A DNA stretch of 64,000 nt from Antilocapra americana. Taxonomy: Eukaryota > Chordata > Mammalia > Artiodactyla > Antilocapridae. Each line of letters opens with the position of its first letter. Position 1 is the first letter of the stretch. The position numbers and the translations under genes are program-made. Positions 54,524 through 64,000 of this stretch are shown here, piece by piece. Under the pieces are notes generated by a model. That model worked only from the letters and a program-made list of their open reading frames with translations. It had not been told where the DNA came from and did not search any database. The stretch spans positions 37,775,656 to 37,839,655 of the forward strand of contig ML660201.1 of NCBI GenBank assembly GCA_007570785.1, read 5' to 3'.

Positions 54524-55469
54524 ATTGTCTTGAATTAATTGAATTATTAACTCTCAAATAATTGTCTCTTTTCATTTCAATGGCAGCCATCTTCTGATCT
54601 GTTGGTTCCACCACAGTTAAATAATAATGAAGCCTATGTTAAAATACCATGAGGATAGTAGCTAAATGAAGGGTAGTGAAATTCACTGCATATCAAAGAC
54701 CCCAGGAGCTTCTAGGTGATGCTATAATAGCCACGCTGTGGATGCCCTGGACATCCTGGGCGGGGGAGAGATGAGGACTATGGGAGGCCCCATGAGAAGA
54801 ATTTGGGGAAAGCTACTGAAAGCCAGTGGTCACATCAGCAAGACTGAAAAGGGTTCTGCAGACCCAACAGTGCAAGTTTAAAGGAGGTGACTATTGAGTG
54901 AAGACTGTAGATCAGTGTTCTCAGGGTCATTAAAGGCAAGGGAAGACCTGTCCCAATTCTTAGCTTTGAGATGCCAAGGTTGTAGTTGGGAAAGGTGAGC
55001 CATTTGAAGAAGTGGAGAAGGAGGGGTGGTGGAACTGCGGATTGCTGGGTGCGGGGGCTTTCCGGGGGATAGTGGTTGTGGATCCAGGGAGGGAGGGAGG
55101 CAGAGGGTTAGGAGGTCTGCATGGGGCTCAGAAACCCTCAAGTTCTGGTGGAAGCTTAGATGCAACATGGGACAGGAAGAGTCAGCTTCCCAAGGCGAGA
55201 GGCCTTAGGTCTTTCTCCTGGAATGAGGGTCTAGAGGTGACTGAAGGGTTGTGAGGGTTCAAGCCTGCAGAGGTGACTGAGGCATTGCTTGCTAGTATCA
55301 GGCTTATCTTCAGAGTTCTGCTCTGTCTTAAGGACCATCAGTAGGAAGCGCTAATATATATATTTCTGTACCATTTTATCAACAGGTTCTGTTCCTTTTG
55401 GAAGCAGATTCTGTGGTCATGAAACCTGTCAACTCATATAAGTCTGGGGATCGGTGTAGTTTAGGGGTT
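54524..55469. other. unique sequence, no feature seen
   Basis: A G-rich section at about 55010-55110 gives overlapping open frames in three readings, none of which I recognise. Confidence 0.45.
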
Positions 55470-55600
55470 CCCACTCTGTGGCCTGATGGTGCTGTATCTT
55501 CTCTGGGAAAATCTCTTAACCTCCACAAACCTTGGTATTTTCTTCTGTAACATATGAAAGGTAGTAATAGGTTATAGAACTGTGACAAGAAGTGTACAAG
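55470..55600 (+). mobile_element. MIR SINE (weak)
   Basis: 'aaaatctcttaacctccaca' and 'ttttcttctgtaacatatga' sit where MIR has 'acttaacctctctg' and 'tttcctcatctgtaaaatg'. Confidence 0.4.
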
Positions 55601-55626
55601 CTGAGATAGTGTGGACAGAGAACGTT

Positions 55627-55835
55627 TTCTGACAAATCAGTAAACAAAGGATGTTTGCTGATGTTTAGTGGCTCTAAAGCTACCGGTCACTGCAGCCACA
55701 CCTGACTTTGGACCCTGACAGGATTCAGGATGGATAAAAACAGGACACTGTCCCTGGAGTGTTAAGTTGCATATCAAAGGAATGATTTCAGTGAGCCCAG
55801 ACTCTTGAATCTTTCCATACAAAGAAGAGTAGTAA
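55627..55835 (-). mobile_element. LTR-like repeat, family A, copy 2
   Basis: Read on the minus strand it gives 'caagagtctgggctcactga', 'aatcattcctttgatatgca' and 'cactccagggacagtgtcct', matching copies 1 and 3 of the same family. Only the middle of the repeat is present. The minus frame 55637-55822 is its translation. Confidence 0.65.
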
Positions 55836-55866
55836 ATTGATTAACTTGAGCTGTCTGCTTTTTATG

Positions 55867-55948
55867 GGCTTCCCAGGTGGTATTAGTAGTGAAGAACCTG
55901 CCTGCCAATGCAGGAGATGTAAGAGACTTGAGTTCAATTCCTGGGTCA
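55867..55948 (+). mobile_element. Bov-tA SINE, head only
   Basis: 'gggcttcccaggtggtatta', 'aacctgcctgccaatgcagg' and 'ttgagttcaattcctgggtc' are the tRNA-like head; the tail is absent, which is unusual because retroposition normally truncates the 5' side. Confidence 0.88.
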
Positions 55949-56649
55949 CACACGCATGTCTGCTTTTTCTTTAGTTAGCAGAAATTTTTTGATATTCAGC
56001 AATGTTGTTTGTTTGTTTGTTTGTTTTGCAAAATTCCTATACATCCTGACTCCCCCCTTAGCTCTTCAGAAGAGTGCCTTAGAGCTATCTGAGAGACTGT
56101 CTCCTGGACTTAAATCTTCAGCGTGTTTGCAGAATAAAACATAATTATCAACTTTTAGGTTGTGAATTTTTTTCAGTCAACATTGATATCAAACTCTTAT
56201 TACAAAGCCTGACGCATAGCAAGGGCTCCTGCTGCTATTTTTGTTACTGCGAAACCATATGGACATATTTGGGTCAAAACAGCGAATCTCATCCATCTCG
56301 TATGATTCAAAATAATACTATTACTTTGAGTGCTGCTGTTTACTCATGTGACGTTGTCTCATTTATGGGCTGCAGGATTCTTAGATCTATTGAGAACTCA
56401 ACAGGAAAATAGTGGCTATCAGTGATATTTTCAAAGTCAAGTAGAGTGAAAGGAAGATTTTTGCCCAGTGCCTATAAGGTCTGTCCTAGAGAACAGAAGA
56501 TGTCTTCCCCTTCTGGAGACCCCAGCGAACTTATCTGAGATCTTAGCATGAAAGTAACACCAAGCCTTCAAGTTTGCTCGTGCACATGCTGGTGGAAGGT
56601 GGAGGGTGGGGAGCTGAAAAGAAAGCAAATAAGCAAGGAAACAAAGTGC
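55949..56649. other. unique sequence with a (TTTG)n run
   Basis: A (TTTG)n microsatellite lies at about 56005-56027. No gene or named repeat elsewhere. Confidence 0.5.
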
Positions 56650-56757
56650 TTTTATTATTATTTTTTAACTAAAAAAATCTTTTTTTAACTGGAAGATAAT
56701 TGCTTTACAGCGTTGTGTTGGTTTCTGCCTTAAAACAATGTGAATCAGTCGTAACGC
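56650..56757 (-). mobile_element. artiodactyl L1 3' UTR fragment
   Basis: T-rich start, then 'actggaagataattgcttta', 'cagcgttgtgttggtttctg' and 'aatgtgaatcagtcgtaac', the reverse complement of the L1 3' end. Confidence 0.75.
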
Positions 56758-57094
56758 TTTTAGACAGTCATAGGAACTGTGAAGACATTCAAATAGGCAG
56801 TGTAAAAGGAGGGGGTGTGATCGTTTTGATTAGAGAGTGAGTCAGGGGGAGCTTCCCTGTGGAAGGGCATTTGCAGGTGTGGAGCCCCCAAGGACAGAGT
56901 GTGCTTGGTGTTATGGGGGAGACAGGAAGGTGAAGGTGGCCGAACAAGGGGAGGAAGAACAGGAGATGAGGTTGGGAGGGAGTTGAGGGGGTGGGCATGG
57001 AGAGCCTCCTTGAATGGCAATTGTTTCTTGTGTGCCATGTAAAACAAAATTAATGCAATTCACGTAACTAATTGCAGTGATATCTCTGGTGTTC
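56758..57094. other. unique purine-rich sequence
   Basis: G/A-rich over about 56800-57000, giving proline-rich minus frames (56760-57047, 56789-56998) without meaning that I can see. Confidence 0.45.
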
Positions 57095-57245
57095 TTTATT
57101 GTGCCTTTCTTTTAACAAAGAAATGTGCCTGTTATTACACTTGATCCTTAGAACACCCACAGCAGAGAAAGGGGGAAAGGATTCTATTTGTGTCTTTATT
57201 TTACAACTAGTGACAATATTGAGACCCAGGGAGGCCAGAAAGCAG
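57095..57245 (-). mobile_element. MIR SINE (diverged)
   Basis: 'tattacacttgatccttaga', 'ttattttacaactagtgaca' and 'tattgagacccagggaggcc' follow the antisense MIR order. Confidence 0.45.
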
Positions 57246-58079
57246 GCTAGAATCTATCTACTCCACCCCCATGTTTTCTTACATGCCTTCTGCAACTCCC
57301 CCTGTGACCTGGTCTTCTTTGGAGCTTTAATTCCTTTGGTAGAAAGACTTCAAAGCTCAGGTATCTCATTATTTAATTATGTATTGTTGCAATTTGTAAG
57401 AAAGATAGCTGTTTATGTAATTCAAAGCCATCCCCTGTATTCCCCTCAGCAACTCTTCCTCATTAAATATAAGAAATGTAATTAAATATAAGGCTTGAAA
57501 TAGGTTAGAGGTGTGAAACAATTGCCTGGGTATCGAATATGTGTTCATATGTAAACACAGCCCACAGATCACAACTTCTGAAATGCCTGTGTGCTTAATT
57601 AGGCAAATGTGAGCTCCAGGTTGGCATAAATAGATACTCCTCAATAAACGGCTGTGTGTTGCCGTGTTAGCTAGAAGTGTGGTAGCCAAGAAGAAATTAA
57701 TCGCTAACACATCTGGGTCTGTGTATTTCTTCTTGTAATTAGTTATCCTTTCCAAGGTATTAAATGATTTACATTCCTCCCAAGCTGTGTATCCATAGCA
57801 ACCATGTTTTTTTTTTTTTTTTAAATTTGGGTTGAAGTCTTATAGTGACTGAATGAAAAGCCAGCTGTGCTAGACTCAGTCACTTGGTGGACATCAGTGG
57901 AAAGCTAGATAGATGCCCAAGTCTTTGCAAAGCGCTGAGGGTAAGACAGCCACAGATCCTGCTTACAGTTTAGTGAGGCAGCTGGAATGTTATCTCTGGA
58001 AGAGTCAAGGTAGAGAGCAAAAATGATCCTGAGTGAAACTTCTCTAAAGACATTAGAGAAAGAAGAGGTTAGCTGAAGG
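57246..58079. other. unique sequence with a T16 run
   Basis: T16 at 57807-57822. Opposing 128-codon frames at 57099-57485 and 57369-57755 have no domain signature. Confidence 0.45.
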
Positions 58080-58885
58080 GACCAAGGAAGGATTCCTGAA
58101 ATTTAAAAAGTTACCAGTAAGGAACTCCTATCTAGAATATTAGAAGAACTCTCAAAACTGTAGTAGAAAAACATGAAAAATCCAATTAGAAAATAGACAG
58201 AAGGTCTAAGGAAACATTTCCCTGATGTGGACACATGATGGCAAATAAGCATATGAAAAGATGCTTAGCATCACTAGGTCTTGGGGAAATGCAAAACCAG
58301 ACTACATGAGATATCAGTACACACAGATTAGAACAGATGCAATAAAGTGACAATACCAAATGCAGGTGGAGTTGTAGAGAAACTGAATCTCTCTGGTGGG
58401 GATAAAAAAAATGCTATTCTCAGTCTGAAAGATAGTTTGTAGTTTCTTAAAAAAAACAAATGCTAACCATAAGACCCATTATTTTTACTCCTGGGCATTT
58501 ATCCAGAGAATAAAAATGTAAGTGCACAAAACACGTGTATCAATACATGAGTATTCCTAGTAGAGTATTTGGAGTAGCCCCAAATTGGACACAACCAGAT
58601 AGCCCTTCCATGGGTGAATGGTTTAACACAATATGCTACATCTTTACCTTGGATGCACTGCGTGCAACAAAAAAGCATGGCTGTTGGTATAGGCAACAGC
58701 TTGGATCTCAAGGGCATTATATTAAGTGAAAAAAACCAACATCAACAGGTCAAATAAAGTATGGTTCCAATATAGCATTCTTAAAATGACAAAATTATAC
58801 TGTTGGAGAACAATTTATTGATTGCCAGGGGTTAGGAACCATAAGGGGAGGGGTGGAAATGTGGATATAAGGGACATTGGCTTAA
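58080..58885 (+). mobile_element. old L1 LINE (ORF2 end and 3' UTR)
   Basis: 'catatgaaaagatgcttagc', 'tttactcctgggcatttatc', 'ccatgggtgaatggtttaac' and 'ttgattgccaggggttagg' follow an old L1 (L1M type) through the ORF2 end into the 3' UTR. Many stops show that it is long dead. Confidence 0.85.
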
Positions 58886-58892
58886 AAAATAG

Positions 58893-59068
58893 ACATAACC
58901 TGAAGAGTTATGTTTTATTTGGTGGGAGTATTTAGAACTTCAAAGCCAGGAGACAGCATCTTAAGTAACCCTGAGAAAACTGATCTGAGGATGCTAGAGG
59001 AGGAACCAGCTTGTAGAGAAATTTTCCACGAAGGCCTGGTAGTTTGCATATCAAAAGATTATAATTAA
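58893..59068 (+). mobile_element. LTR-like repeat, family A, copy 3, left part
   Basis: 'cataacctgaagagttatgt' and 'tttatttggtgggagtattt' correspond to 113-150 of copy 1. A BovB tail interrupts the repeat at about 59069. Confidence 0.6.
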
Positions 59069-59210
59069 GATGGTTGGATGGCATCACTGACTTGCTGGAC
59101 ATGAGTTTGAGCAAGCTGCCGGAGTTGGTGATGGACAGGGAAGCCTGGAGTGCTGCAGTTCATGGGGTCGCAAAGAGTCAGATGCAACTGAGCAAATGAA
59201 CTGAACTGAA
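59069..59210 (+). mobile_element. short BovB 3' end inserted in LTR family A
   Basis: 'gatggttggatggcatcact', 'gtttgagcaagctgccggag' and 'tcatggggtcgcaaagagtc' give the final 140 bases of BovB in sense, ending 'gaactgaactgaag'. Confidence 0.92.
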
Positions 59211-59550
59211 GTAAAGAAAACCCGATATACCAAGTTAAGGAATTTAGTGCTTTTCTATTTATGGGAAGGTACAAGAGTCTGGGCTCCTGAAATCATTCCT
59301 TTCATATGCATGTCAGCTATCCTGGGGCCAGTATCTTGTGTTTCTTACATCCTGAGGTCCCCTGGGCCTCCCTCCTTCCTGCGTGCCCTTACGGCTCAGG
59401 AGCCCACATTGGAGGGCTGGAACCCCTGAAGACTGTGACATCCCTGTTTACTGCTATGGCAGGAAATATTCCGTTCCTCAGTTCTGGAGGGCCCCTCTTC
59501 TCAGACTCTCTGCAGACAAGGGCTGGAAGGACAAGGGCATTTCAAATAAA
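59211..59550 (+). mobile_element. LTR-like repeat, family A, copy 3, right part
   Basis: 'gcttttctatttatgggaag', 'gtacaagagtctgggctcct' and 'gaaatcattcctttcatatg' match 331-400 of copy 1 closely. It continues further right than copy 1 does. Plus frames 59247-59589 are its translations. Confidence 0.7.
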
Positions 59551-59560
59551 GTAGGTGTGA

Positions 59561-60154
59561 ATGGGCTCCAAAATCACTGCAGATGGTGATTGCAGCCATG
59601 AAATTAAAAGACGCTTACTCCTTGGAAGGAAAGTTATGACCATCCTAGACAGCATATTGAAAAGCAGAGACATTCCTTTACCGACAAAGGTCTGCCTAGT
59701 CAAGGCTATGGTTTTTCTAGTGGTCATGTATGGATGTGAGAGCTGGACGGCGAAGAAAGCTGAGTGCCGAAGAATTGATGCTTTTGAACTGTGGTGTTGG
59801 AGAAGACTCTTGAGAGTCCCTTGGACTGCAAAGAGATCCAACCAGTCCATCCTAAAGGAGATCGATCAGTCCTTGGTGTTCATTGGAAGGACTGATGTTG
59901 AAGCTGAAACTCCAATACTTTGACCACCTCATGCGAAGGGATGACTCACTGGAAAAGACCCTGATACTGGGAAGGATTGAGGGCAGGAGGAGAAGGGGAT
60001 GACAGAGGATGAGATGGCTGGATGGCATCACCGACTCAATGGACATGAGTTTGGGTAAACTTCAGGAGTTGGTGATGGACAGGGAGGCCTGGCGTGCTGC
60101 AATTCATGGGGCCGCAAAGAGTTGGACATGACTGAGCAACTGAACTGAACTGAG
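59561..60154 (+). mobile_element. BovB LINE 3' portion, well preserved
   Basis: The plus frame 59561-59923 reads the RT C-terminal region (LLLGRKVMTILDSILKSRDI, YGCESWTAKKAE, RRLLRVPWTAKRSN), broken after SILKEI by a frameshift relative to the other copies. The remainder continues to the 3' end 'ctgagcaactgaactgaact'. It is 5'-truncated. It is the clearest BovB C-terminus in the window. Confidence 0.95.
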
Positions 60155-61822
60155 TATTCTTCTTCCTCTTCCATACCTGAGGTAGAAATCCTCCTCCAAT
60201 GTCTGTACTGATTTATTTGTGGTGGAACATGGTTCTTTGTCCACTCCCTATCCAGCTGGCCTAATCTCCCTTTCATCCCAGGCTTTAAAAAAAAAAAAAA
60301 GTCATTGTCAACCTGAAAATTCTTGGTGCTTGTCAGACTTCTCCTTGCCTCCCTCTGATCCCCATGTTCAGCTTTGTTACCTGTATCATCTACGTGCGTG
60401 GGATGCCAGGAGTAAAGCTGAGCAAAGCTGCTTGATCTCCAGTACACACGCACAGATTTATTGCAATGCCTTGATTTTTCTTCTTACTAGTGTAATAGGA
60501 GAGCAGGTCTGTGCTCAGGGTAGTGGGGCTTAGCTTTCTGGTTGAAAGCAGTTCAACTATCATAATCTCTCAGGCAGAACTGCTTAGCTAGAATCCTAGC
60601 AGAGAGCTGAGTTGCTGAGGGGGACAGAGGGAAGAGGTCTGCTACAAGAATGTGCTCCTGAGGCCACCTAGGAAAAGGCGAGTGGCTATTTTGTTCTGTT
60701 CATGGGAAAACCTTAGTTTCTGTCTCATAAATGAGATTTCTTCTGCCAACCCTATTCTTGGTGGAATATTTAGCCAACAATCTGATAGAAAACATCTGTA
60801 GACGTGTTAATATGTGGAAATGAGATGTGGCCTCAAGCCGGGTTTGGGGAGTCAAACTAAGGCACGGGGGTGTTGGGAAGAAGATGGTTCCTGAAAGAGG
60901 CACAGGGTACAGGTTCTACAGATCTCTGAAGAGTCTGGGTCCAGGGTCGGGTTTGCCTGAGAACTAAGAGGCCACCTGTAGGAAGGGCCGCGCATAAAAG
61001 ATTCAGGCTGAGACTCTACTGATAAATACGGATGTACAGCGTGGAGGCTGCAACCAGGAGATCAAGATGGGGGGACTGGGGCTACCAGAGCCAGAATAGA
61101 GGCTTAAACGGGACAACTGGAGACCCTCTGTCGGGGGCCTACAGCCTGCCTGATGGTGGTGATGCCAAGTCATTTCCCCAGAACCCATCATCCCTAGTTT
61201 CTGAGGCAACTTTGAGGTCATGAGAAGAGTCCAGACCCTAGGATCTTAGGATACTTTATTGACCATGGTATGGGGCCAGGCCGTTGAGGGAAGAGAGTCA
61301 TTTCCAAGAGTAAGGGCCCCTCAAAGGTAACACAACTTTCCACATGTGACCAGACTCCCCATCCTGAACCCTTCCCAGATCCACTGTCCTCTCTGCATTA
61401 CAACCCTTCTCACCTTAACAAACCACGTCACACCACATGTGTTTGGGGTTGTTGTCAGGAAAGACTGGGGGCGTATCCCCTCATGGGATCTGAAGGGGCT
61501 GTGTGCCTTCATCTCCTGGGTCTGCTGCAGCCCCTGCAGAAGTACCCACCTCTCATGATCCTCATGATAGCCAGGTGGCTGCCCTGCGGCTCTGAGTCTT
61601 GTGTACTCCCTTCAGTGTCTGATAGCATGTTTTGAATCTGATACATCACAGATTCTCAAAGTAGACATAAAGCCAGCGAAGATTCCCAACATTCATTGTA
61701 TACACAGAACCCACAACAGGCAGCTACACAATATTTTATGACAAAATAAAGTATATGACATCACAGGAAGCCTTTTGATTAGACACAATAAAGCCAAGTG
61801 TGAGTGAAACAGAGAGACAGAG

Positions 61823-61858
<36 letters not shown>

Positions 61859-62462
61859 CTCCATCTGTCTTGTGCAATTTTCAGGAGAAGAAAAGGGGGA
61901 GAGGCTGCTGAGAACATTGGTGTTTTGTGTCCTTGCTATTTTGACCGGACTCTGATTTTGGCAAACCTCTGAGTTAGTTTCATTTCCCCACTGCCTACGC
62001 TTCACCGCAGAGAGCACTGTTAAAGCGTAGTTGAGTTTGAACACAATCATCTTTTCCTAATGTATACACTACAGTTCATGCCATCACATTCGTTTCTGCT
62101 ATTTCTATAAAGAATTGCACCCCCTGGTTTCAAGTCCAATAATGATTCAAGATGAAGAGATTCATTCCTGTGATCTCGTGAATGTTGAGCGGGAATGCCT
62201 CCTTTCTGTTCCTCCTTCTCCTCCCCGGAACCCAATTCACCAATTTCACTTTAGTGGTGGATTCTGTGCACACTTCCTGAGTGTCTTCTGTGTGCCGCGC
62301 GTCACTTCAGGTGTTGGAGTCACCACTATGAATACGTCAGAAAATTTAAAAAGTAAACAAATGCAGATCGTAATTACAAGAAGGGAAAGGGGGTTGTCAT
62401 GGAGACTGTTATGATGGGGGACTCTTTCATAGTAAAGAATGAGGAGAGTACTCGTCAGGGAG
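60155..62462. other. mostly unique sequence; A14 and (GA)16 tracts
   Basis: A14 at 60287-60300. A (GA)n microsatellite of about 16 units lies at 61826-61857. No gene or named repeat; frames at 61003-61558 and 61693-62050 lack domain signatures, the last being partly the (GA)n translation. Confidence 0.5.
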
Positions 62463-62806
62463 GTGTGTTAGTTCAGATTACTGTAACAGGACACCATTGG
62501 CTGGCTGGGTGCATTAAACAACAGCATGTTCCAAGGTTGTGAAGGCTGGGAAGTCTATGATAGAGGCCCCCGCAAAGCTGGTGTCTGGTGAGAGCCTGCT
62601 TCCTGGTGTGCACATGGCACCCTTCTTGTGTCCTCACATGTGGGGACAGACTTGCTTGTGTCTTTTATAAGATCCCTGATCCTATTGACGAGGGCTCCAC
62701 TCTTCTGACCTAAGTACCTCTTGAAGGCTCTACCTCCCAATACCGTTACATTAAGGGTTAGGGTTTCAGCGTGTAAATTTTAGGGGCACACAAGCTTATA
62801 GCAGGA
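62463..62806 (-). mobile_element. MLT1-type MaLR LTR
   Basis: 'gtgttagttcagattactgt', 'aggctgggaagtctatgata', 'gtgtctggtgagagcctgct', 'gacctaagtacctcttgaag' and 'ttagggtttcagcgtgtaaa' follow the reverse complement of MLT1 LTRs through the full length. It is an old non-autonomous endogenous LTR without coding capacity. Confidence 0.8.
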
Positions 62807-62884
62807 GGTGAGAGCTGAACAGAGATGTAAGTGATGATAACCAGAAAAGCTACTCAGATTGGCTGTGCATTTCCTTATGGCGAC

Positions 62885-63065
62885 AGCAGCTGTGCTGAGG
62901 GCTCTTTGTGCGTTATGTCATCCTCTTAGCAGCCCTTCGAAGAAGGTACGTTATTACCTGAATTTTGCGTGTGTGAACCCAAGGCTTACAGGTATCAAAC
63001 TGTGTCCCCCTGTGTCACTCAGACAGTGAGAATGGGAGTGGGAATGTCATCCTAGGTCATGTGAC
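62885..63065 (-). mobile_element. MIR SINE
   Basis: 'ctctttgtgcgttatgtcat', 'cctcttagcagcccttcgaa' and 'gaaggtacgttattacctga' match the antisense MIR order, where the consensus has 'cctatgaggtaggtactatt'. Confidence 0.65.
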
Positions 63066-63504
63066 CTTGGAACTTGGCTATCTTAACCATCAAGCTCCAC
63101 TGCCTGAGGCTTTGCATCCCTAAGGTAGGGACCCCCAGGTCTCTGCATTCAGTCTCCTTCCCCAGGGGGCTGAAAGCAAAGGTTTTCACATAGTGCTTTA
63201 TGGGAGCCTCAGGGCTTCTAGGGGCCAGGATATGTGTGTGCAGGGGTCTCGAATGTGTTTCCAGGAGTGCTTCTGTTTGCCTTACAGGTTAGGATTCAAG
63301 TGGATACATTTTTTAAATAGTGGATTGAACTCCTTAAAAGAAAGTTGGAAGGTGACTTGTTTCATGAGTATTTATTTAAAATTTTCTTTGAAAATTTAGC
63401 ACTTTTGGTGATAAGGCAGCTGTAGTAGAGGTGGGGGCTGCATCAGCAACAGCCGTGATGGCTGCAGACACCGATGCTGACGCTGACTCAGCTCCAAGCA
63501 TGAG
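63066..63504. other. unique sequence, no feature seen
   Basis: The frame 63193-63399 has no domain signature. Confidence 0.4.
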
Positions 63505-63668
63505 ATGCGTCTAAGCACTTTGCAGCACTAGCCCATTCAGTGCTCACAGCCACCTCACGGAGTAGGGTCACCTTATGGAAAAGGAATCTCAGGTTCTGAG
63601 ATGGGTGACTGCCCATAGCTTGTAATAACCGGGACCAGGTGTTGAGTTCAGGTGGTCTAGCTGCAGAA
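63505..63668 (-). mobile_element. MIR SINE
   Basis: 'gtctaagcactttgcagcac', 'tcagtgctcacagccacctc' and 'ggaaaaggaatctcaggttc' match antisense MIR ('ctaagcgctttacatg', 'atcctcacaacaacc'). Confidence 0.65.
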
Positions 63669-64000
63669 TTTCTATATTGCGATCCGTGAAACAGGATTTT
63701 GGACCTGTCAGAGATTGTATATCCCCCGTCACTTGGTTTAGAGTGAGTGCTGTGCCTGCTGGGCTCTAGACTTGGTGGCTGTGTGTCCGTTGTGAGCACT
63801 GTATGTGGGACTTCTCATTCATTCAGTGTGACCTGTGATGCTCTCTGTCTAGACTTCTTGATGGTGTATGTATGATGTTGCTTAGAAGCATAATATGACC
63901 CTCAACTTTCACATCTCTGAGCCTGGCATGGCCTGCTCATGCAACTCATTTTAAGAGATGGATTATTGGTTGATCACCTTCATGAATTAAACCAATGTTG
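63669..64000. other. unique sequence to the window end
   Basis: Nothing recognisable in the last 330 bases. Confidence 0.4.

Noticed and set aside
59561..59923. 120-codon plus frame as a functional reverse transcriptase
   Set aside because: It is only the C-terminal part of BovB RT, lacks the catalytic core and is frameshifted.
1..64000. CRISPR array, operon, phage or bacterial system
   Set aside because: The repeat content, CpG depletion and absence of dense coding frames identify ruminant nuclear DNA; no regularly spaced direct repeats of CRISPR type were seen.

Overview
The window reads as ruminant nuclear DNA (cattle, sheep, goat or a close relative). The evidence is many Bov-tA/BOV-A2 SINEs and BovB (RTE-type) LINE fragments, which occur together only in ruminants, plus CHR-type cetartiodactyl SINEs, artiodactyl L1 3' ends and older mammalian repeats (MIR, L2, hAT-Charlie, MLT1). 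The sequence does not let me choose the species, chromosome or locus. There is no bacterial or phage organisation, and I recognised no structural RNA gene.

I found no protein-coding gene or exon that I can support. The longest reading frames are either pieces of retrotransposon reverse transcriptase (L1 near 19.4-20.25 kb; BovB near 51.6-52.2 and 59.6-59.9 kb), translations of SINEs, or chance frames in unique AT-rich sequence. The window is best described as intergenic or deep-intronic DNA. Assignments of repeat families were made by eye from remembered consensus features, so boundaries are approximate (usually within 5-30 bases) and subfamily names are not given unless clear.

Layout. 0-8.7 kb: an L2 split by an LTR-like insertion, MIRs, a CHR SINE, two BovB 3' ends, a 94-base tandem duplication, a mariner-type MITE, L2s and a hAT-Charlie element. 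8.7-19 kb: long unique stretches, BovB, two Bov-tA, a CHR, and a small CpG-richer patch at 14.3-14.5 kb. 19.1-20.26 kb: a 5'-inverted (twin-primed) L1 with a 14-base target duplication. 20.3-31 kb: mostly unique, with scattered SINEs and L2. 31-38 kb: dense in MIR, BOV-A2 and L2, an L1 inside an LTR-like element, and a second mariner MITE inside an L2. 38.1-41.7 kb: the longest stretch where I see no repeat. 41.7-52.7 kb: BovB copies in both orientations, two Bov-tA SINEs interrupted by other DNA, and a 0.9 kb L2. 52.7-64 kb: L1 ends, two further copies of the LTR-like family seen at the window start, a good BovB 3' end, a (GA)n tract, an MLT1 LTR and MIRs.

No new biological system is evident. 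The observations most worth checking are the two mariner hairpins that resemble ruminant miR-2284/2285-type precursors, the twin-primed L1, the nested insertions that give a relative chronology, the 94-base tandem duplication in otherwise unique DNA, the CpG-richer patch at 14.3 kb, and an unassigned 92-codon frame with a membrane-like segment at 52.9 kb.
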